Assembly: GCF_001665605.1 (NCBI RefSeq) | Contig: NZ_LZSV01000023.1 | Location: forward strand, 1-64,000 | DNA from: Mycobacterium sp. 852014-50255_SCH5639931 | Lineage (GTDB): Bacteria; Actinomycetota; Actinomycetes; Mycobacteriales; Mycobacteriaceae | Length of the DNA: 64,000 nucleotides | Reading direction: 5' to 3' | Shown here: positions 24,301-33,795 of the stretch, in pieces | Layout: each line of letters begins with the position of its first letter | How positions within the stretch are numbered: the first letter of the stretch is position 1 | Program-made: the position numbers and the translations under genes | The notes under the pieces: generated by a model | Database searches by the model: none | Told to the model about the DNA's origin: nothing | What the model saw: only the letters and a program-made list of their open reading frames with translations

Positions 24301-24729
24301 GTGCCAAGGCCTACACTTGCGCGGGTGAGCAGTGTTCCTGCCGGTGACGATGTTCTGGATCCCGACGAGCCCACCTACGACCTGCCGCGGGTCGCCGAAT
24401 TGCTCCGGATTTCGGTCAGCAAGGTTCAGCAGCAATTGCGGGAAGGTCACCTGGTCGCGGTGAAGCGCGAGGGTGGCCTGGTGGTGCCGCAGGTGTTCTT
24501 CACCAAGTCCGGTGAGGTGGTCAAGAGCCTGCCGGGACTGTTGACGATCCTGCACGACGGCGGCTACCACGACACCGAGATCGTGCGGTGGTTGTTCACC
24601 CGCGATCCGTCGCTGACGATCACCCACGACGGCAGCCGGGATGCCGTCAGCAACGCCCGCCCCGTCGACGCGCTGCACGCGCACCAGGCTCGGGAAGTCG
24701 TGCGTCGGGCACAGGCGATGGCTTGCTGA
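24301..24729 (+). CDS. HTH DNA-binding protein, PknL substrate (Rv2175c-like)
   Basis: The 142-residue protein carries a MerR-like winged helix-turn-helix (YDLPRVAELLRISVSKVQQQ) and a well conserved C-terminal part ending HQAREVVRRAQAM. The M. tuberculosis orthologue binds DNA and is phosphorylated by PknL on an N-terminal threonine in a TLAR sequence; the same PTLARV stretch is found here when translation starts at the GTG at 24301. A second GTG at 24325 would remove it and has TACACT 7 nt upstream. I kept the longer form. It is divergent from pknL across 56 bp. Confidence 0.88.
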   Translation: MPRPTLARVSSVPAGDDVLDPDEPTYDLPRVAELLRISVSKVQQQLREGHLVAVKREGGLVVPQVFFTKSGEVVKSLPGLLTILHDGGYHDTEIVRWLFTRDPSLTITHDGSRDAVSNARPVDALHAHQAREVVRRAQAMAC

Positions 24730-24733
24730 GGGC

Positions 24734-26278
24734 TTACTGAGCGGCAGCTTCCTCGGTTATGCCGGCCCGCTCGTCGGGGGCACGGTAGAGGCTGTACCAG
24801 GCGATCAGCGCGCAGGCGGTGGCCAGCGAGAAATGCAGCCACGAGTACATCCCGTGCGAGCCATCGGGTTTGAAGATCACCATCACCCACGTCGACAGGC
24901 CGGCGATGATCGCGACCGCCCGCCGGGACTGCGCCAGCGGGGCCACCACCGCCAGCGGCCAGGAGTAGTACCACGGCAGAGCCGCGGGGACGAAGAGCAC
25001 CACCACCAGCATCGAGTACGCGATGCCGGTCAGGGCGGCCCGGTCGTCACGCCGGAACCGCCACCACAGCAGGGGCAGCGACACCGCGATGATCGCGATC
25101 CCGATGAAGCGGGTGATGCGCAGCAAGGGGTAGAAGTGCACCGCGAAGAAGCCGCTGAACACGGCGTGGATGATGTTTGCGGCCGCGGTCGGAACGGTCA
25201 GCCAGTTGATGATCTTCACGGACCCGGCCAGTGCCGTCAGCCACCCCAGGCCCACGCCTGCCACCGCCGACAGGATGCCGAACACGACGGCGAAGACCAG
25301 CAGTGATACCGCGGTGGCCGCCACGAACGCCCAGGCCGGCCGGTACCCGCGGCGGTCGCGCAGATGCCGCGTCCACACCCACACCATGAACGGCAGGGCG
25401 ATCCCGGCGGTGGCCTTGACCGCGATCGCCACGGTGATCAGCGAAGTGCCGAGGACGTGGCGGCCGGCGAAGCTCAGCGCGATGCCGGCGGCCATCAGTC
25501 CCACCATCAGCATCTCGTTGTGCACCCCACCCATCAGATGGATGAGCACGAGCGGGTTGAGAACACAGATCCACAAGGCCGTCGAGCCGTTGGTGCCCAG
25601 GTGGCGGGCCAATCGCGGGGTGGCCCAGATCAGCAGGGCCAGCCCCGGCAGCATGCACAGCCGCAGCAGCGCCGTTCCGGCCACCACGTTGTTGCCGACG
25701 AGCATCGTGACGAGTTTGGCCACCAGAATGAACGCCGGGCCATAGGGGGCGGTGGTGATCGTCCAGATGGGACTTACGTTGTCCAGCAGGTTGTTCGGAT
25801 TGGCGACCGGTCCGACGGCGTAGGGATCCAGTCCATCGCGCAGCAGGGCGCCCTGGGCCAGATACGAATAGGTGTCCCGGCTGAAGACGGGCACCGACAG
25901 CAGCAGCGGCGCCAGCCAGAAGCCCGTGGTGACCTTCATCATGAACTCGGTCATTTCGCCGGCTAGCACGCGTCGGCCCAGCCCCAGCCATGCGATCAGC
26001 ATGAGGCCCACGCCCATCCACAACACCACCGACGACAACACCAGGCCGTGGCCAAAACGCAGCCACGACATATGGATTGACTCCAGCAGCGGGTCGTGTT
26101 GACGGGTGCTGCCCGCACCCAGGCCGCCCACGCCGATCAGGACCGAACCGAGCATTCCCAGTTTCGCCGGCCGGGACTGCGTGGTGGTGGTGAATGCGTG
26201 CAGCCGCGAAAACCACCCACCGCCAGGCGGTTCCGTTGCCGGCGTGTCGGACGGCGGGGTGTGCGTCGGCGTGGTCAT
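24734..26278 (-). CDS. mptA: Alpha-(1->6) mannosyltransferase of the GT-C type
   Basis: The 514-residue protein has about 12-13 predicted helices. The first large loop contains the acidic GT-C motif in SVPVFSRDTYSYLAQGALL, followed by DGLDPYAVGP. It matches MptA (Rv2174), which elongates the alpha-1,6-mannan core of LM and LAM from polyprenyl-phosphate-mannose at the periplasmic side. The ATG at 26278 follows idsA2 by 4 bp, so the two are cotranscribed: a polyprenyl diphosphate synthase next to an enzyme that uses a polyprenyl-linked donor. It converges on the HTH gene with 4 bp between stops. Confidence 0.94.
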   Translation of the reverse strand: MTTPTHTPPSDTPATEPPGGGWFSRLHAFTTTTQSRPAKLGMLGSVLIGVGGLGAGSTRQHDPLLESIHMSWLRFGHGLVLSSVVLWMGVGLMLIAWLGLGRRVLAGEMTEFMMKVTTGFWLAPLLLSVPVFSRDTYSYLAQGALLRDGLDPYAVGPVANPNNLLDNVSPIWTITTAPYGPAFILVAKLVTMLVGNNVVAGTALLRLCMLPGLALLIWATPRLARHLGTNGSTALWICVLNPLVLIHLMGGVHNEMLMVGLMAAGIALSFAGRHVLGTSLITVAIAVKATAGIALPFMVWVWTRHLRDRRGYRPAWAFVAATAVSLLVFAVVFGILSAVAGVGLGWLTALAGSVKIINWLTVPTAAANIIHAVFSGFFAVHFYPLLRITRFIGIAIIAVSLPLLWWRFRRDDRAALTGIAYSMLVVVLFVPAALPWYYSWPLAVVAPLAQSRRAVAIIAGLSTWVMVIFKPDGSHGMYSWLHFSLATACALIAWYSLYRAPDERAGITEEAAAQ

Positions 26279-26282
26279 CGGC

Positions 26283-28504
<2,222 letters not shown>

Positions 28505-28508
<4 letters not shown>

Positions 28509-29296
28509 CTCGGCGGCTGGTCGCGCGGCGCGGTCAACCGCGGCGAACGGTCGCGGTTCATCCAGGCCAGCAGCGCGACCACGCCGGCCGCCGCGAAGGA
28601 CGCGATGCCCAGCCACACGCCCGCCCCGGTCAGGGACCGCGTGTTCGGGTCGGTGTAACGGGCCTGGGCGGTCATGGTGCTCACCACGCCCGGTTTGAGC
28701 TTCCAGGAGACCACCGTGGATTCGACCCGGTCGCCGTTGGTGGAGGTCACCACGCCCGGAAAGGCGACGGTCAGTTCGACATCGGCTTCGGGATCGGTCA
28801 GGGAGGTCAGGTCCGCTCGGCCTTCGAGGATCACCAGGTTGCCGTTCCGGCGCAGGGTGAGGTTCACGCCCTGCGCGTCGGAGTTCATGTTGGCCAGCTG
28901 CGGCAACTCGGCGAAGGTCAGGTCGGAGAACACCGCTTGCGAACCCACGTAACCGTCGCTGTCGTAGTTCGACACCGCCACCTTCTGGCTGAACGGCAGG
29001 TTGTTGCTGTCGAGCTGGGGGCCGGTGTCCTTGGGCGTCTTGGGTTTCGCGGCGGCGACGATCTCGCCGGACACCAGGTCATCGGGTGAGATGGTGAGCG
29101 ACGCCCTGACCCGCAGGCACCCGGTGGCCAGCGGCACCAGCATGAGCAGCATCCCGATGGCCACGAAGCGGCGCCGCCGAGCGGTGAATCCACGGGTTCG
29201 GGGCGGGGCATGGCTGGCGCGCACCAGGTCATCGTGCCAGATCGGGCGTGCCGCTTTCGCGCGTTCGCCCGGGCGCGCCCTCGAGCCGGCGGTCAC
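28505..29296 (-). CDS. lppM: Lipoprotein LppM
   Basis: The protein has a hydrophobic leader ending in a lipobox (LVPLATGC, lipidated Cys at residue 60 of this frame). A beta-rich domain starts LRVRASLTISPDDLVSGEI and includes KVAVSNYDSDGYVGSQAVF, and a C-terminal helix (VWLGIASFAAAGVVALLAW) precedes a short basic tail. This is the layout of LppM (Rv2171), an exported lipoprotein linked to phagosome interaction in M. tuberculosis. The GTG at 29296 overlaps the preceding stop as GTGA, but leaves a very long pre-leader; a GTG at 29224 would give a more usual signal peptide. Confidence 0.88.
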
Positions 29297-29901
29297 AGCG
29301 GCAGCTTGCGGCCCAGGATCGCGAATGCCCGTGGATCCCCTGCGAAGTGATAGCCGCGGATGACGTCGGTGAAGCCCAGCCGCCGGTACAACCGCCAGGC
29401 CCGGTTCGGCTCACCGTTGGTCTCCGGCGTGGACAGCAGGACATTCTCTTCGGCCCGGCCGGCCAGGAGCCGCCGGGCCAGCGCCTCGCCGAGCCCGCGA
29501 CCCTGCGCGCGGGGATGGATGTGCAGCTCGGTCAACTCGAAGTAGCTGCTCATCAGGCCGGCGATCTGCTGGGGCGGCAGGCCGCCGCGTTGCAGGCCGA
29601 GGACGACCTGCTGCTGCCACCACTGCCCGGGCGCCCCCGGGTAGCCGTACGCCACGCCGAGCAACGGTGCATTGCTCAGTTCGGCCGCCTGCGGGATCGG
29701 GGCGTCCGCGTCGTCGCCCACCTCGGCATCCACGACGCCCACCCCTTGCCACCCGCGCCGGCGGATGTGCTCGAGCCACATGGCCGCGCGCTGGTTTTCG
29801 GTGCCCCGCGGGTACCGCATCGCGTCGACGTACACCTTCAGGGCGTCACCGAGGCGGCGCTCCATATCGGTGGGCGGCAGATCGATGAGGAATATCGCCA
29901 A
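29293..29901 (-). CDS. GNAT family N-acetyltransferase (Rv2170-like)
   Basis: The 202-residue GNAT protein has the acetyl-CoA pyrophosphate-binding motif in IHPRAQGRGLGEALARRLLA and a C-terminal strand-helix (NRAWRLYRRLGFTDVIRGYHF). The N-terminus MAIFLIDLPPTDMERRLGDAL matches the mycobacterial Rv2170 family. I recall reports of isocitrate dehydrogenase and isoniazid as substrates for the M. tuberculosis protein; I cannot judge that here. It is translationally coupled to lppM. The ATG at 29901 is clear. Confidence 0.88.
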   Translation of the reverse strand: MAIFLIDLPPTDMERRLGDALKVYVDAMRYPRGTENQRAAMWLEHIRRRGWQGVGVVDAEVGDDADAPIPQAAELSNAPLLGVAYGYPGAPGQWWQQQVVLGLQRGGLPPQQIAGLMSSYFELTELHIHPRAQGRGLGEALARRLLAGRAEENVLLSTPETNGEPNRAWRLYRRLGFTDVIRGYHFAGDPRAFAILGRKLPL

Positions 29902-30230
29902 GTTGCGGTTTCCTCCTCATCGTGTGCTCCGGCGCTTCGGCTTCGTGTGGCCGCTCGGCCCGGGCCGTCATCGCCATTATCGGACCCGGGGGAGGTTGTT
30001 CGGCGAGCGGCCGCGGCAACGAACCCACGGGCGACCGCGGGTGGGGAAGCCGGTTGTAGCGCACGGCCGTTCCGGTTCCCGCGGGTGCCGAGCACCGGCC
30101 AGGATAGAATCGCCACCGAACCAGTGGTAAGGCGCAGATTGACCTCGTATCATTTCAATTAGTTGCCCCCACAACGGGCATCCGCGTGCTATCGATAGTT
30201 ACGCGTCAGACTGTCGGCAAGGAGGGACGA
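29902..30230. other. Intergenic region between divergent genes
   Basis: These 329 bp separate the GNAT gene and the DUF3040 gene. Several frames cross it, but their composition is not protein-like. It ends in a less GC-rich part (around 30120-30200) that should contain the DUF3040 promoter; I see no palindrome or repeat that stands out. Confidence 0.4.
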
Positions 30231-30635
30231 ATGCCACTCTCCGATCATGAGCAGCGGATGCTCGATCAGATCGAGAGCGCTCTCTACGCCGAAGACCCCA
30301 AATTCGCGTCGAGCGTCCGCGGCGGAGGGTTCCGTGCACCCACCGCGCGCCGGCGCCTGCAGGGCGCGGCGTTGTTCGTCATCGGTCTGGCGATGCTGGT
30401 TTCGGGGGTGGCGTTCAAGGCCACCATGATCGGAAACTTCCCGATTCTCAGTGTTTTCGGGTTCATCGTGATGTTCGGCGGAGTGGTATTCGCCATCACC
30501 GGCCCGCGGTTGTCCGGCCGGGCCGACCACCCCGGATCGGCGCCCGGGTCGCTCCGCCAGCGCCGTAACAAGGGCGGTGGTGGCTCGTTCACCAGTCGGA
30601 TGGAAGACCGGTTCCGCCGTCGCTTCGACGACTAG
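30231..30635 (+). CDS. DUF3040 membrane protein (Rv2169c-like)
   Basis: The 134-residue protein begins MPLSDHEQRMLDQIESALY, the hallmark of actinobacterial DUF3040 proteins. It has two helices (LQGAALFVIGLAMLVSGVAF and ILSVFGFIVMFGGVVFAIT) and a basic, glycine-rich C-terminus. The ATG at 30231 follows AAGGAGGG at optimal spacing. An intrinsic terminator begins 18 bp after the stop. The family function is unknown; its place next to the dcw cluster is conserved in mycobacteria. Confidence 0.9.
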   Translation: MPLSDHEQRMLDQIESALYAEDPKFASSVRGGGFRAPTARRRLQGAALFVIGLAMLVSGVAFKATMIGNFPILSVFGFIVMFGGVVFAITGPRLSGRADHPGSAPGSLRQRRNKGGGGSFTSRMEDRFRRRFDD

Positions 30636-30652
30636 CGGCATCGCCGACGCAT

Positions 30653-30683
30653 AAGGGGTAGCCATCGGCTGCCCCTTTCTTTT
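30653..30683 (+). terminator. Intrinsic terminator between DUF3040 and the dcw cluster
   Basis: AAGGGGTAGCC (30653-30663) pairs with GGCTGCCCCTT (30667-30677) across a 3-base loop; all 11 positions pair, with one U-G wobble. TCTTTT follows (30678-30683). This is a textbook rho-independent terminator, uncommon in mycobacteria, and it insulates the dcw operon from upstream transcription. Confidence 0.85.
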
Positions 30684-30952
30684 GCATTTCTGCTGCCGCA
30701 CCGGCCGCGCCGCCATGGTCACAGACGCACCCGGGCTGACCGGTGATCGGCGGGCCGCCGATGCCGTTTTGACGCCGGATCGAGCCCTAACCGAGCTTCG
30801 GCCCAGGTTGTGGGCCCCACCGGCCCCCACGCAGTCCCCCCACTAGGCCCCACCCGTGCCTTCACGCCGCTCTGACGTGCCGTTTTGTACCACCCGCCGC
30901 GGAGCCGGGCGTGACTCCCTAGGCCACCAGATGACGGCATGCGCAGCTGGGA
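30684..30952. other. Non-coding stretch upstream of the mraZ control region
   Basis: No convincing gene is present between the terminator and the mraZ control elements. In M. tuberculosis this interval holds IS6110 as far as I recall; here there is no insertion sequence or inverted-repeat end. It is probably part of a long upstream region of the dcw promoter. Confidence 0.4.
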
Positions 30953-30981
30953 GTGGCGGATAGCCTGGAAAAGTCCGCCAC
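30953..30981. promoter_or_regulatory. Inverted repeat around a -10-like box upstream of mraZ
   Basis: GTGGCGGA (30953-30960) and TCCGCCAC (30974-30981) are perfect inverted copies separated by 13 bp. The spacer starts with TAGCCT (30961-30966), which fits the mycobacterial -10 pattern TANNNT. This may be an operator or a stem-loop; the MraZ boxes begin 14 bp further on. Confidence 0.5.
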
Positions 30982-30994
30982 GACACTTCAACAA

Positions 30995-31029
30995 TGGGGC
31001 GAAGTGGGGGATTGTGGGGTATGGTGGCT
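30995..31029 (+). promoter_or_regulatory. MraZ operator: four TGG(GG) boxes with 10-bp period
   Basis: TGGGG occurs at 30995, 31005 and 31015, followed by TGGCT at 31025. The starts are exactly 10 bp apart, one helical turn. MraZ in other bacteria binds three or more TGGGN boxes separated by 5 bp before its own gene; the same geometry is seen here 37 bp before the mraZ start. Autoregulation of the dcw operon by MraZ is therefore well supported by position and pattern. Confidence 0.8.
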
Positions 31030-31065
31030 GCAGTGTTTGGGTGACCCCGAGGGGGAGGTGAGCTG

Positions 31066-31497
31066 GTGTTTCTCGGCACCTACACGCCCAAACTCGACGA
31101 CAAGGGGCGGCTGACGTTGCCCGCCAAATTCCGTGACGCGCTGGCAGGGGGGTTGATGGTCACCAAGAGCCAAGACCACAGCCTCGCCGTCTACCCGCGG
31201 GGCGAATTCGAGCAGCTCGCACGCCGGGCGAGCAAGGCCTCGCGGAGCAACCCCGACGCCCGGGCCTTCCTGCGCAACCTCGCCGCCGGCACCGACGAGC
31301 AGCATCCCGACGCGCAGGGGCGCATCACGCTGTCGGCCGACCACCGTCGCTACGCGAACCTCTCCAAGGATTGCGTGGTGATCGGAGCGGTCGATTACCT
31401 CGAGATCTGGGACGCGCAAGCCTGGCAGGACTACCAGCAGACCCACGAAGAGAACTTCTCCGCGGCCAGCGATGAAGCACTCGGCGACATCATCTGA
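31066..31497 (+). CDS. mraZ: Transcriptional regulator MraZ
   Basis: The 143-residue protein has two AbrB-like half domains with the MraZ D-x3-R signatures: [14 protein letters not shown] near residue 10 and [14 protein letters not shown] near residue 85. MraZ forms a ring-shaped oligomer that binds the repeated boxes just upstream and represses the division and cell wall operon it heads. The GTG at 31066 follows GGGGGAGG. It overlaps the rsmH start by 26 bp. Confidence 0.97.
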   Translation: MFLGTYTPKLDDKGRLTLPAKFRDALAGGLMVTKSQDHSLAVYPRGEFEQLARRASKASRSNPDARAFLRNLAAGTDEQHPDAQGRITLSADHRRYANLSKDCVVIGAVDYLEIWDAQAWQDYQQTHEENFSAASDEALGDII

Positions 31498-32629
31498 GGC
31501 GCATGCCCGTGCAACGTGGCCTCTGCCCGAACCGACCCTGGCGTACTTCCCCAACGCCAGGTTCGTGCCTTCGGACAGGGACCTCGATGCAGGGGCATCT
31601 CGCCCGACCCGGGGAGGTGTTGCGGTGGTTGAAGATTCACCGGACTTCGGGCATGTGCCCGTCCTGCTGCATCGCTGCGTCGAGCTGCTCACTCCCGCGC
31701 TGACCCGTCACGACGCCGACGGTTCGGGCGCAGTCCTTCTCGACGCCACCCTCGGCGCGGGCGGACATGCCGAACGGTTCCTCACCGACCTGCCGGGGCT
31801 GCGGCTGATCGGACTCGACCGCGATCCCAGCGCGCTGGACATCGCCCGGGCCCGGCTGGCGCGATTCGCCGACCGGGTCACGCTGGTGCACACCCGCTAC
31901 GACGGCCTCGCCGCGGCACTGACCGAATCCGGTTACGCCACAGCCGGATCGGTCGACGGGATGCTATTCGACCTGGGCGTGTCATCCATGCAGCTCGACC
32001 GAACCGAGCGCGGCTTCGCCTACGCCCAGGACGCGCCGCTGGACATGCGGATGGATCCGGAGTCGCCGTTGACGGCGGCCGACATCGTCAACACTTACGA
32101 CGAAGCCGCCCTGGCGGACATCCTGCACCGCTACGGCGAGGAGCGATTCGCGCGCCGGATCGCGGCACAGATCGTGCGCCGCCGCGCCCGCGCCCCCTTC
32201 ACCTCGACCGCGGAATTGGTAGCCCTGCTCTATCAAGCGATCCCGGCCCCGGCCCGGCGCACCGGTGGGCATCCCGCCAAACGGACCTTCCAGGCCCTGC
32301 GGATCGCCGTCAACGACGAACTGAACTCGTTGCGCAGCGCGATTCCGGCCGGGTTGGACGCGCTCACCGTCGGCGGGCGCATGGTGGTGCTGGCCTACCA
32401 ATCGCTGGAAGACCGGATCGTCAAACGGTTGTTCGCCGACGCGGTGGCCTCCCGCACGCCGGTGGATCTGCCGGTCGAGCTTCCCGGCCACGAGCCGCGA
32501 TTCCGGTCGCTGACGCATGGCGCCGAACGTGCGGACGCCGACGAGGTCGAACGCAATCCGCGCAGCGCCGCCGTGCGGCTGCGAGCCGTGCAACGAGTCA
32601 AGCAGTCAACCGGAAAGGGCGACGCATGA
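31472..32629 (+). CDS. rsmH: 16S rRNA (cytosine(1402)-N4)-methyltransferase RsmH (MraW)
   Basis: The 385-residue enzyme uses S-adenosylmethionine to methylate C1402 in the ribosomal P site. The SAM site is [16 protein letters not shown], followed by [30 protein letters not shown] and the [18 protein letters not shown] block. An N-terminal extension of about 55 residues ([16 protein letters not shown]) is shared with M. tuberculosis MraW, so I use the ATG at 31472 although it lies inside mraZ. A GTG at 31625 would give the core enzyme only. The end overlaps the next gene as ATGA. Confidence 0.95.
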   Translation: MKHSATSSEAHARATWPLPEPTLAYFPNARFVPSDRDLDAGASRPTRGGVAVVEDSPDFGHVPVLLHRCVELLTPALTRHDADGSGAVLLDATLGAGGHAERFLTDLPGLRLIGLDRDPSALDIARARLARFADRVTLVHTRYDGLAAALTESGYATAGSVDGMLFDLGVSSMQLDRTERGFAYAQDAPLDMRMDPESPLTAADIVNTYDEAALADILHRYGEERFARRIAAQIVRRRARAPFTSTAELVALLYQAIPAPARRTGGHPAKRTFQALRIAVNDELNSLRSAIPAGLDALTVGGRMVVLAYQSLEDRIVKRLFADAVASRTPVDLPVELPGHEPRFRSLTHGAERADADEVERNPRSAAVRLRAVQRVKQSTGKGDA

Positions 32630-33795
32630 AAGCAAAGCGCGAGACGCCGAATCGCCGCGGCGGACGCGACGGTTCCGCCCGGCGGAGCCGGCGTTCGGCG
32701 GCCGATCCCGGTCCGACGCGCCGCCCCCGGCCTGGACGCACCTCCGCGCCCACCCGTGAGAGCCGCGCGCCCAAGTCCGGACCGCATACCAGCCCGATCG
32801 CCCGGCCGGTCGAGCGGCCGGCGCGGCCCAAGAGCACGAGCCAGGCCAAGGCCCGAGCCAAGGCGCGGAAAGCCAAATCGCCCAGGGTCGTTCGTCCTCG
32901 GCTGAGCGAACGTTTGGCGGCCCGGCTGGCCGCGATCGACCTGCGGCCCCGAACCCTGGCAAGCAAGGTTCCGTTCGTCGTCTTGGTCATCGGTGCGCTC
33001 GGCCTGGGGCTGGGCCTCACGCTGTGGTTGTCCACGGACTCCGCCGAGCGCTCCTACAAGTTGAGTCACGCCCGGGAGAAGACCCGGCTGCTGCAACAGC
33101 AGAAGGAGGCGCTGGAACGCGATGTGCGCGAGGCGGAATCCGCCCCGGCACTGGCGGAGGCGGCCCGCAAACAGGGCATGATCCCGACGCGAGACACCGC
33201 GCATCTGGTCCAGGACCCGTCCGGCAACTGGGTGGTGGTCGGGACGCCCAAGCCGGCTGACGGGGTGCCGCCGCCGCCGTTGAACAGCAAGCTCCCCGAC
33301 CAGGGCCCGCCGCTGCCCCCGGCGCCGCCGGCGCCCGCCGCGGAGGTCCCGGTCCGGCTGCAGCCCGACCCCGCGGCGCCGCCCGCACCGGCGGGGTCCG
33401 GGCCCGAGGCGCTGCTACGCGCACCGGACGGGGCGTCGACACTGGGCGGCCAGCACCTGGCACAGGCCGGGCCTCAACTGCCGGCTGCGCCGGGTGCGCC
33501 GGTTGCGCCGGTCACCGGGCAGGCCCCGGTGCTGCCGGCGCCGGGTGTGCCGGTGCCGGGGCTGCCCGCGCCGGCGGGACCCGCGCTCGCTCCGGCGCCC
33601 GCCGAGGTGGCGATCCCGTTGGGCGGCTTGCCCATTCCACCGCCCGGGCAGCTGCCCGCGCCGCTACCCGCGGAGGTGCCGGTTCCGGTGCAGCGCGGGC
33701 CGGCCCCCGCGGCTCCCGTGGTCCCCCTCGCTCCGGTGCTCGGGCCGCAGCCCGTGGCGCCGGGCCCCGTCGCGACGCCAGGTGCGCCCCGGTGA
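32626..33795 (+). CDS. FtsL-like septal membrane protein with proline-rich tail (Rv2164c-like)
   Basis: The 389-residue protein sits where FtsL is found in other dcw clusters. It has a basic cytoplasmic region (residues 1-112), one helix (about 115-136), a coiled-coil-like stretch ([20 protein letters not shown], about 143-175) and a typical FtsL-like end of the core ([16 protein letters not shown]). About 180 residues of proline/alanine-rich sequence follow, which FtsL proteins of other phyla lack. It probably acts with FtsQ and a FtsB-like partner to activate FtsW-PbpB. The ATGA/GTGA overlaps on both sides support operon expression. Confidence 0.85.
   Translation: MKAKRETPNRRGGRDGSARRSRRSAADPGPTRRPRPGRTSAPTRESRAPKSGPHTSPIARPVERPARPKSTSQAKARAKARKAKSPRVVRPRLSERLAARLAAIDLRPRTLASKVPFVVLVIGALGLGLGLTLWLSTDSAERSYKLSHAREKTRLLQQQKEALERDVREAESAPALAEAARKQGMIPTRDTAHLVQDPSGNWVVVGTPKPADGVPPPPLNSKLPDQGPPLPPAPPAPAAEVPVRLQPDPAAPPAPAGSGPEALLRAPDGASTLGGQHLAQAGPQLPAAPGAPVAPVTGQAPVLPAPGVPVPGLPAPAGPALAPAPAEVAIPLGGLPIPPPGQLPAPLPAEVPVPVQRGPAPAAPVVPLAPVLGPQPVAPGPVATPGAPR

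Noticed and set aside
30636..31065. Possible insertion sequence before mraZ, as in M. tuberculosis
   Set aside because: No transposase frame, terminal inverted repeats or target duplication are visible.
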